This document shows, piece after piece, positions 55,080 to 64,000 of a stretch of DNA of 64,000 nucleotides. The position numbers and the translations under genes are program-made. The DNA comes from Atherix ibis (lineage: Eukaryota > Arthropoda > Insecta > Diptera > Athericidae): NCBI GenBank assembly GCA_958298945.1, contig OY282610.1, positions 37,517,667 through 37,581,666 on the forward strand. The letters run 5' to 3'. Each line of letters begins with the position of its first letter. Position 1 is the first letter of the stretch. The notes beneath the pieces were generated by a model. That model did no database searches and was not told where the DNA came from. It saw nothing but the letters and a program-made list of their open reading frames with translations.

Positions 55080-58000
55080 TAAAATATTTACTATAATTAT
55101 AGTAGCTTAAGAAGTAATCGTTTCGGAAAGTATTATAATTTTTTTTTTTACAAACATAAATCATTTAAAAATTTTTAATTTACAAAGGATGCTATAAAAT
55201 TTTTAAAGAAAATGCCTATAAAATTATTGGCTTTGATTAAACGATTTATTTTTTGAAAGCGATTTTTTATGGCAATGAAATTTTTTCCTAATAGATGACA
55301 GATACTTTTAGTAACTAGTTGGGAGATTTAAGAAAATAAAAGCTGAATAAAAATAAGTTCTTTTATCTTATTTCTGTCAATTTTTAAAAAAAAATATTAT
55401 TAAATTCTTTTTCGAGAAAGCATTAAAAATTTACTATAATTATGGTAGCATAAAATTAGTATGCGCAAACAATTTCACAGAAGTAATCGTTTCGGAAAGT
55501 GCTATAATTTTTTTTCTTACAAATATTAACAATTTAAAAATTTTATTTACAAAAGATGCTATAAAGTTTTTAAAGAAAATGCCTATAAAATTATTGGCCT
55601 TGATTAAACGATGCATTTTTTGGAAGTGATTTTTTATGGTAATGAAATTTTTTCCTAATAGATGAAAGATACTTTTAGTAACTAGTTGGGAGATTTAAGT
55701 GAATAAAAGCTGAATTAAAATAAGTCCTTTTATCTTATTTCTGTCAATTTAAAAAAAAAATATTTATACATTTTTTTTCGAGAAAGCATTAAATATTTAC
55801 TATAATTATAGTACCTTAAAATAAGTATGTGTAAAAAATTTCACAGTAGTAATCGTTTCGGAAAGTGCTATAATTTTTTTTCTTACAAATTTTAATCATT
55901 TAAAAATTTTATTTACAAAAGATGCTATAAAGTTTTTAAAGAAAATGCCTATAAAATTATTGGCCTTGATTAAACGATGGATTTTTTTAAGCGATTTTTT
56001 ATGGTAATGAAATTTTTTTTCCAAATATAAAAGGTTCTTTTAGTAACTAGTTACGAGTCCTTCTATCTTATATCGGTAAATTTTTTTTTTTAAATATTAA
56101 TGAATTCTTTTTTAAGAAAGCATTAAAAATTTACTATAATTATAGTAGCTTAAAATTAGTATGTGTAAAAAATTTCACAGAAGTAATCGATTACTTCGGA
56201 AAGTGCTATAATTTTTTTTTACAAATATTAATAATTTAAAAAATTTTATTTACAAAAGATGCTATAAAGTTTTTAAAGAAAATGCCTATAAAATTATTGG
56301 CCTTGATTAAACGATGCATTTTTTGAAAGCGATTTTTTATGGTAATGAAATTTTTTCCTAATAGATGAAATATACTTTTAGTAACTAGTTGGGAGATTTA
56401 AGGGAATAAAAGCTGAATAAAAATTAGTTCTTTTATCTTATTTCTGTCAATTTTTTTTTGAAAATATTATTAAATTTTTTTTCGAGAAAGCATTAAAAAT
56501 TTACTATAATTATAATAGGTTAAAATTAGTATGTGCAAACAATTTCACAGAAGTAATCGTTTCGGAAAGTGCTATAATTTTTTTTTTTTTAAATATTAAC
56601 AATTTAAAAATTTTATTTACAAAAGATGCTATAAAGTTTTTAAAGAAAATGCCTATAAAATTATTGGCCTTGATTAAACGATGGATTTTTTTAAGCGATT
56701 TTTTATGGTAATGAAATTTTTTTTCCAAATATAAAAGGTTCTTTTAGTAACTAGTTACGAGTCCTTCTATCTTATATCGGTAAATTTTTTTTTTTTAAAT
56801 ATTAATGAATTCTTTTTTAAGAAAGCATTAAAAATTTACTATAATTATAGTAGCTTAAAATTAGTATGTGTAAAAAATTTCACAGAAGTAATCGATTACT
56901 TCGGAAAGTGCTATAATTTTTTTTTACAAATATTAATAATTTAAAAAATTTTATTTACAAAAGATGCTATAAAGTTTTTAAAGAAAAAGCCTATAAAATT
57001 ATTGGCCTTGATTAAACGATGCATTTTTTGAAAGCGATTTTTTATGGTAATGAAATTTTTTCCTAATAGATGAAATATACTTTTAGTAACTAGTTGGGAG
57101 ATTTAAGGGAATAAAAGCTGAATAAAAATTAGTTCTTTTATCTTATTTCTGTCAATTTTTTTTTGAAAATATTATTAAATTCTTTTTCGAGAAAGCATTA
57201 AAAGTTTACTATAATTATGGTAGCTTAAAATTAGTATGCGCAAACAATTTCACAGAAGTAATCGTTTTGGAAAGTGCTATAATTTTTTTTCTTACAAATA
57301 TTAATCATTTAAAAATTTTTTATTTACAAAGGATGCTATAAAGTTGTTAAAGAAAATGCCTATAAAATTATTAGCTTTGATGAAACAATGCATTTTTTTA
57401 AGCGATTTTTTATGGTAATGAAATTTTTTTTCCAAGAGATAAAAGATACTTTTAGTAACTATTAGTAAGAAGTCCTTTTATTTTATTTCGCTAAATTTTC
57501 TTTAAAAATATAAATGAAATTTTTTTCAGAGAAAGTATTAAATATTTTCTATAATTATAGTATTTTAAAATTGATACTAAAAGTTTCGGAAAATGCTACA
57601 ATATAATTTTTCTTTATAAAATATTTATTATAAAAAAATCTTCGTTTAAGGGGATACTATAAAATTTTTAGTTAAAATTTTTGTGATTATTTTTTTATTA
57701 GACTTTTTATATAATAGTAATGTTATACCTTCCTATAATATAAGATAAATTATTTAAAAGATTTCAGGGAATAAAAGCGACATTAAATTATTGTACATGG
57801 GCCTAATTTCGTTTTTATTAATTTATTTTATAGATTATTACAAAATTCTTATAATTATAATAATTTAGAATTAATACATATACTTGTATGTATATTTTTT
57901 TATAGAAGTATTTGTTATAATATATCGGAACCGAGCTATAAGTTTTATTTTAAAAATATTTCTTTGATAAAACTCTTACTTAAAGTGAATGCTATAAAGT

Positions 58001-58600
58001 TTCCCAAAGAAAATTCTTTTTACATTTTTGGGCTTTATAAAATAAGGAATATTTTTATTATATTTTTCTTTATAACGATAGTGGGTAAAAAATCTTAATC
58101 AAAATAAGACCATTTTTGTGATTTATTTTTTCTCAATATATTATAATTAAAATTTTATAATTATAGTAAAGAATTCCACAGAAGTAATTAATAGAATATT
58201 TCGGAAAAGTACTATAATTTTTTAAAACATATTAACTAAAAATTCTTACCATAATTTTCTTGAAAAATTTTATAGTAGTTTTTATTAAAAAAAATTTATA
58301 GCATTTCTCAGAAAAAACTTTCTTTTTTAAAAACTTCCATAAAATTCATTTAATAAATACTGTAAGCTTTTTTATAAGATATAGTTTATTAAGAAAATGT
58401 TTCATAATTTACTAAAAAAATCTACTATAAAAATTTCTTTGATAAATGCTATAAGCTTTTTTGACAAAAATTTTTATAATTAATATAAATATTTATTTTA
58501 TAGTAGAAAATATCTATAAAATTTTGTAAACATTTACAAAATTTTCTAGATATTTTATATGATTTTGTAAATTGCACAAAATATCAGTGACCTTCTGGAA
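55080..58600. repeat. Dimeric satellite with 705 bp higher-order unit
   Basis: AGTAATCG precedes the marker positions 55,114, 55,493, 55,849, 56,183, 56,553, 56,888 and 57,258. Late spacings alternate 334/335 and 370 bp, so 55,849 to 56,553 to 57,258 are 704 and 705 bp apart and 56,183 to 56,888 is 705. Each unit shares ACTATAATTATAGT (palindromic), GATGCTATAAAGTTTTTAAA, CCTATAAAATTATTGGC and ACTTTTAGTAACTAGTT. The shorter unit type carries an extra palindrome, GAAGTAATCGATTACTTC, at 56,180-56,197 and 56,885-56,902. Order is lost after about 57,600, where only scattered GCTATAA motifs persist. No coding potential. Confidence 0.92.
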
Positions 58601-60589
58601 AAAAAATAATATGAATAGAGTTGTTTTTAGATAATATAAAAATAAAAGACTAAAAATTTTCATTCATATTATAAACAAACGAATAAATTTTAATAAAGAA
58701 CAAAATAAAATTTTTCGTTATAATTTTGACTATAAATCAAATATTATAAATATTTTCGTGCTCAAGTTATAGTCAACCATAATTTTTTAAAGTTATTTTC
58801 TTTTATAGCAAATTTTTTAGACTTTTAGTCGGCTTTTTTTCTTTTTTAGTCTATAGTTAACCTTTTAAAATATTTCTTATTTCAAATTCTTTTTAATTTG
58901 ATAAACTTTTAAAATATTTTTAATCAACTCTTAAATTACTATTGCTATAAAAAAAAAAAAAAGAAAATTTTTAGATTGTAAATTTATAGAAAAATTGTAT
59001 CCTTGAAATAATAGCTTTTGTTTTTGGCGAAATTTTTTTTTTAATTTATAAAAATCGAATTACTAATAAAATAAAATTTTAATATCTTAGAAAAATTTAT
59101 TAACAAATTAGTTGATTTTATAAGGAAAAAATCTACTTTATTTTTTTGCGTACAAATTATGGTTTTTTATTTGACAAATAGTAACTTTAATGGAAAACTA
59201 ATAAATTTCCGCATGAATATAGTCTATTACCAATATAAAAATTTCAAAAAAATTATATTATAAATAAAAAGAGTTTTTTTTTTTATTTTTATAAATAAAT
59301 TAAGAGCCCTCGCCATAATGTGAAATTTTGAGACATTTTATCTGTGCCGTCGGCTGACTATTTTTGGTGAAATCTTCTACGAACATTTTTTTAAAATGTT
59401 TTTTTTTTTTTTTTTGATTTATGCTCTAACAGAATAGGTATAAAAATAAATATAAATTATTGATATTGAAAAGAAATTTTTTGTATATTTCACTTCAAAT
59501 AAGATTCTGTCATCCTTTAAATAGGGTGCTCAGTTGCAAAGGTTTAATTTTTACTGATTCTTTTATACATAATTGAAAAAGAATTTAGTTAATATTATTT
59601 ATAATCTATTTGAATATAATTTAATATCTACTATTAACTATATCAAATATAAAGTAATATTATTTATGATCAAAAACTAAATTATTTAAATATGGGAAAA
59701 TATCTTTTTTACAAAAGCTATGCAAATAAATATTTGTGGAAAAGATTGCCGAATAAATTATGAAAATTTTTGAAGATAATATTATGGTAAGATTTATGGT
59801 AAAAATTCTTTTTTTATAAGAAATTTTCCTCTGTTCATACGGTTTTCTTCTAGTGCGATTTATTATTAATAATAAATTGAAAATTTAAGTGAAATAAAAT
59901 AATAGATGGTGTTGAGTTTTTTTTTCCTCAATATTTTTTATATAAAATTGAAAAAAAAAACGAAAGCTTTTGTAAAGTATATTTCCATAAGTGGGCATAT
60001 TTGAATTTTATATTCGATTTGAATTGAAATTCGTTCAATTCGATTTTATGTTATTTATAAAATATACTTTAGGAAATACACAATATATGATTTTCGAAAG
60101 TAGATTTATCTAAATAAGTATGAGTATTAAAATTAAGGAATGAGTTTTTTTTCATTATTTAACAAATTGTTTGAATAGATTATTTAAATAATTATTGTTT
60201 TTTTTTTTAATTATTTAGCAAAGAATAGTTCTTTTTTTTTTAATGATTATACAATATCAGTTAGAAAAAGGATTGTAATTTCGAAAATCTCTAAAAATTA
60301 TACTAAAAAATAGTTTTCTTAAATTATAATCTCAATTTTTTTTTTTTAAAGATAAATCACAGCATGCACATTCGTCTGACTTATAATATGAAATCTGCTA
60401 AATTGTTATGATTTCAAAATCTCCTAAATTGATATGAGCTCAATTTTTGAATAATATCTATTTGTCGAAATTTTTTAGAATAATAATTTTTTTGAATAGA
60501 ATTTTGTTTATGGGTGGGGTGTGACAGAAAATTAATAAGGGTGGCATCACTGACAGTAATGTAGGAACAATTCCAATTTAACCACCGTC
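58601..60589. other. AT-rich intergenic DNA, no gene seen
   Basis: Extremely AT-rich with many homopolymers. A short GC-richer patch near 59,305-59,385 has no recognisable motif. Nothing supportable. Confidence 0.55.
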
Positions 60590-61100
60590 CATAGATTACT
60601 TTTAAACATTGTCATTATTGAAGCGATCTGGCACTAGTATAGCCTTTACCCCTTTCCCCCCAAAATTTTTGCATCACCGTCTCTCCTAGATATGCAGAAC
60701 AGGTCCTCATTTGGTAAGTAAATATTATTTTTGGTAGTGGGTTACGACTAAATATGTTATAAAATTGCTGAGTGAATCCGCAAGTTCGACTTACAAAAAG
60801 CTTTTGAAGAGAGAATGTAGCATAAGTTCTTTGGTGGGCACAAAGGGCATAAAGCACATTTTGAGAGCCGAAAAGTAGTGCAAGATGATCCTGGCTCAGG
60901 AAGATCTTCAACAGCAAAAACTGACTGCAATGTGGAATCTTTGTAGACTTATTTTTTTAAATAAAATTTTGAAAGGCTCAAAAATAGTATTTTTTGCGTC
61001 AGATTCTTGGATTCTCCGCCATGGAACCGCTCCCATAATCAATGAAAATTTCAACAAATGATCTGAGGAGATAATCGGAAAATTAGACTCTAGGGAATGT
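60590..61100 (+). mobile_element. Mariner N-terminal relic (KTIPxEAF family)
   Basis: Around 60,795-60,950 the plus strand reads QKAFEERM, then FFGGHKGHKAHFESRKVVQD followed by DPGSGRSSTAKTD and CNVESL, with stops. This is the N-terminal helix-turn-helix portion of a mariner transposase; the DPxSGRPSTSKTDxNVE wording is characteristic. It is repeated with about 90% identity by eye at 63,170-63,340. No catalytic domain follows. Confidence 0.65.
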
Positions 61101-61291
61101 GCTTTAATTTCCCTTCATGTTTTTATCTTTTATCGATATTACGAGTATCTCTTCTTTTAGAAGGGGCAGTCTTATTTAAGAGATTATTATCGATGCAACA
61201 ATAGAATAGATGTAATTGTAAATAATCATAATGTTACGATATTAATTATTATGCAACTTTGGAGAAGAAAAAAACATACTTTAACAAGATA

Positions 61292-61665
61292 CGGGGGTAG
61301 TTCCAGAAATACCCGACTTGACGTATAAATAGCGATTTTTGTTTGAAATAAATTACTATAGCCAAAGTACCAACCTTATAAAGCTTAAGTTTAAAGTTTG
61401 ATGACGTTATGTTGTTTAGTACAATATTTGTTTGACAGTCATTAATTGTGAATTTGTAAATATGGAAACAATTGGGGATTGTTATGTGCCATGAGTACAA
61501 TACTTTTTATTTAAAAGGTCTTAGTCTAACCAATATTACAGGCGACCTAGACTCTACTCTGGGGGAGAATACCCCTTCGTTTACAACAATAGCATATTGG
61601 ATGGCAGAGTTCAAACGAGAAACGATGACCAGCCGCTAAGAATGAACGCCCAAAAAAATGGTTTG
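61292..61665 (+). mobile_element. 5' fragment of a different mariner
   Basis: The left end after TA (61,290-61,291) is CGGGGGTAGTTCCAGAAATA, then CCCGACTTGACG, a mariner-like terminus distinct from the others here. After a leader, the transposase N-terminus reads QYFLF or FYLKGLSLTNITGDLDSTLG followed by ENTPSFTTIAYWMAEFKRE. This is the first helix-turn-helix region of a mariner protein. It breaks off near 61,665 and passes directly into a jockey-like LINE on the other strand. It has a stop near its start codon. Confidence 0.72.
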
Positions 61666-62880
61666 GATGCGATAGGAATTATTGGAAGCCTTGGTAGAAC
61701 CCCACAGTTCCATACCGTATCTCCATATCGTGTTGTAAATTAAAAGTTTGTTCTTAAGTGTCAGTTTTGATCGGTTGTCTTTTGTCTAGGTTTAGTCTCA
61801 AGTAGCGTACTTTGTCTTTTGATGGAATAATGTCGCTATAAGGTATATTTTGGGATGGGGGGATCTTTGCAGAGGAAGGAGGTAATATGTACACTTTTAC
61901 GCTCCACGTTGTAAACCAGTCTTGTAGATTTTTGTTATGGTATTGTAGGTTTCTGGAAGCGATTTTGATATTGGAGTGGGATGCAAAAATAGTGGTGTCA
62001 TCGGCAAAGGTGGCGGTTATAGTTTTGGCATTAGTTGAGATGTCAAGGGTATAAATATTATATAGAATTGGACTAAGAATACAGTCTTGAGAAGCACCAT
62101 GTGGTTATGGTTCTGGGATTACTTGGGATGCTAAATCTATGAATATTGTGTAGGATTGGACCAGTGATACTACCTTGAGGACCATCAGCTGTGATAGGGA
62201 ATATTTTGGAGTGGTCAGCATTAACTATTATTTGGAAATGACCTTGGAAGGGATATGATTTAAAATAAGGAAGAATGTGGAGGGAAGGAAGCTCTTGAGT
62301 CCAGGTTGCCACAATCGATCAAAGGCATACGATATATATAGGAACACGTATGGACAGTACATTTTTCACTCATGGGAGGACGCAACGTAATCAACCACAC
62401 AATGATATTGTTGGGTTGTGGGGTATTCTGATCGGATACCAAATTGGTGATCGGGAATAATTTTATCCTTTTCAAGAAAAGAGTTAAGGCGTTTTAAAAG
62501 GAGTTTTGAAAATATTTTTCCAACAATTGGTAACAATCTGATAAGTCTATACGAGAATGGGAAATTTAATAGTTTTTTGTGTTTGGATATCATTTTAATA
62601 ATTGAAAATTTCCAAAGTACGTGATAATAGGTACCACGAAAAATAATGTTGAAATTTGTAGGTGATAAATACTAGAGTTTTCTTGGAGATTTGTTTGAGC
62701 ATAGGAGCTGCTATTAAATCATAAGCAGAGGCTTTTTTTTATTGAGAAGTTGATGGATTAGATTTTTAATTACGGATGGGGTAACATATTTGGGACGAGA
62801 ACTCACAGAAAGTGGAATTATCAGTTCGGCATAAATTTTATGTAAGTGCGTCCTTGTGTGGAGTGAAAGTATTTACCTCA
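61666..62880 (-). mobile_element. Jockey-like LINE fragment, chimeric
   Basis: Minus-strand reading from about 62,800: SRPKYVTPSVIKNLIHQLLN, KKASAYDLIAAPMLKQ, then SYRLIRLLPIVGKIFSKLLL and PDHQFGIRSEYPTTQQYH (RT motifs 1 and 2). Next is GPQGSITGPILHNIH (motif B). At about 62,100 a second motif B in another frame, ASQDCILSPILYNIY, follows, leading to ATFADDTTIFASHSN (motif C with both Asp) and LQDWFTTWSVKV. Motif A is deleted. A second motif B after the first means two diverged RT pieces were joined. It is inactive. Confidence 0.8.
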
Positions 62881-62984
62881 GCCTTATTTTGCTCAGGTAC
62901 CGTCATTCTATTGCAGTGAATGAGATATACTTTTATAAGATAGAATTGGTTTTATTGTTGTCCATAATGAATTATTGTCTGAGC

Positions 62985-63415
62985 AACGTTCAGGTCCTTC
63001 AGCTCCCCTATTCATCTGATCACAGTCCGTGTAATTTTTTTTTCTCTACAAGATTACACCCATTTAAGATCTCGGTACTATCGACAATATTCAAAGGAGT
63101 GTTATTTAGCAGCTGAATGGCGATTCTACTTGAAGCCTTCCAGCACTGCTAAGGAAAGTAAAAAAATGGATCTTTACAAAAAGCTTTTTGATGAGAGAAT
63201 GAAGCAAGGGTTCTTTGTTGGCACAAAGGGTATAAATCACTTTTAGAGTATCGAAAATTAGTGGAAGATGATCCTGGCTCAGGGAAACCTTCGACAGCGA
63301 AAACTGACAGCAATGGGGAATCTTTCTAGACTTATTTTTATTTTTAAAAATTTCAAAGACTCAAAAATAGTGTTTTTAATAATCAATGACAATTTATAAT
63401 AAAAAGAGATTCCTG
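62985..63415 (+). mobile_element. Rearranged mariner fragment, tandem copy 1
   Basis: Begins with QLPYSSDHSPCNFFFSTRL, the third-Asp block of a mariner transposase in which the final Asp is Asn. The C-terminal SVLSTIFKGV frame and SLPALL-type tail (EAFQHC in another frame) follow. At about 63,165 it jumps back to an N-terminal helix-turn-helix block (63,170-63,340). C-terminal sequence before N-terminal sequence shows two partial copies joined head to tail. The whole unit starts again at 63,416. Confidence 0.65.
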
Positions 63416-64000
63416 TCGTCCTTCAGCTCCCCTATTCATCTAATCACAGTCCGTGTAATTTTTTTTGCTCTACAAGATGATACCCATTTAAGATCTCGGT
63501 ACTATCGACAATATTCAAAGGAGTGTTACGAGTATTAAGCAGCTGAATGGCGATTCTATTTCAAGCCTTCCAGCACTGTTAAGGGTGGTAGAAGCAACAC
63601 CTTTACTAATATATAGCTGTATGCCTATGGGCACTACTTTTAATGGAATAATATTGATGTAGAAAATTGAAATGAAATTGCTGCAAAAAAATAAGTAGAA
63701 GACAAGCCTGGCACAGGGAAGGCTTTAATATCGAAAAGGATATCGAAATATATGATAAGAAAGAGGCTTTTATGAGGTCAGACTATTGGTTAACATTAAA
63801 GCTGATGAGTAAGTCCTTTAAAGGCTCTGAAAAGAGGTTGTTTACATTAGATCGAACTTATGATAACGCCTCCTATAACACAGTCACCTCTATCAACGAG
63901 TTTTTGGCTATTCTCCTTATCAAAGTCCTTGTGCTCCTTTTTATTTCCCAATATTAGAAAATACTTAAAAGGACATCGTATTGCTACTGCCAATAATATC
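63416..64000 (+). mobile_element. Rearranged mariner fragment, tandem copy 2, cut by window end
   Basis: GTCCTTCAGCTCCCCTATTC recurs here about 425 bp after 62,993, with the same PYSSNHSPCN block and C-terminal tail up to about 63,590. A further mariner piece then starts, with MRSDYWLTLKLMSK (the SDRRLT linker) near 63,772, YDNASYNTVTSINEFL (second-Asp block, Asp present) near 63,860, and KILKRTSY at the window end. The first-Asp region is missing. The element continues beyond 64,000. Confidence 0.65.

Overview
This is eukaryotic DNA from an insect, most likely a fly. It is very AT-rich (by eye about three quarters A+T) with no operon structure and no prokaryotic gene layout. The only convincing host gene is a complete, intronless forkhead transcription factor gene at 50,601-52,721 (+). 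Its domain has the residues typical of the FoxQ2 family, to which Drosophila fd102C belongs. In Drosophila that gene is on the small, repeat-rich fourth chromosome (Muller F). The dense satellites and transposon relics here fit such a chromosome, but that placement is inference.

Layout. 1-690: two-plus copies of a ~300 bp repeat. 3,790-6,610: tandem array rich in GAGACC, with 288 bp and 235 bp periods. 10,024-11,219 and 19,094-20,206: two dead Mos1-like mariners in opposite orientation. 12,890-15,285: mariner debris leading into a 183 bp satellite made from mariner 3' coding sequence. 16,590-19,025: two jockey-like LINE fragments. 22,700-28,721: nested mariner and LINE remnants, including two foldback-type mariner copies. 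32,215-33,610: an R1-clade LINE fragment (-). 34,900-36,190: a GC-richer unique island. 36,196-36,826: two strong hairpins. 37,346-37,562: a tRNA-headed SINE with a target-site duplication. 38,760-40,270: a ~77 bp satellite. 43,238-44,443: a structurally intact mariner with matching terminal repeats and a full transposase frame. 45,650-48,345: a 434 bp higher-order satellite. 48,345-50,600: unique upstream DNA of the forkhead gene. 55,080-58,600: a satellite with a 705 bp higher-order repeat. 60,590-64,000: more mariner and jockey fossils, with chimeric junctions.

The window therefore holds one developmental regulator between satellite arrays, with the rest built by at least five mariner or Tc1-like lineages, jockey-like and R1-like LINEs and a SINE. 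Only the 43.2-44.4 kb mariner looks potentially functional. The most unusual features are the satellite born from mariner coding sequence, the two foldback mariners sharing one rearrangement junction, the SINE, and the dimeric satellites beside the forkhead gene.

Limits: identities come from reading protein motifs and repeats by eye. No database search, alignment score or fold calculation was possible. Edges of old elements are approximate, often to tens of bases.
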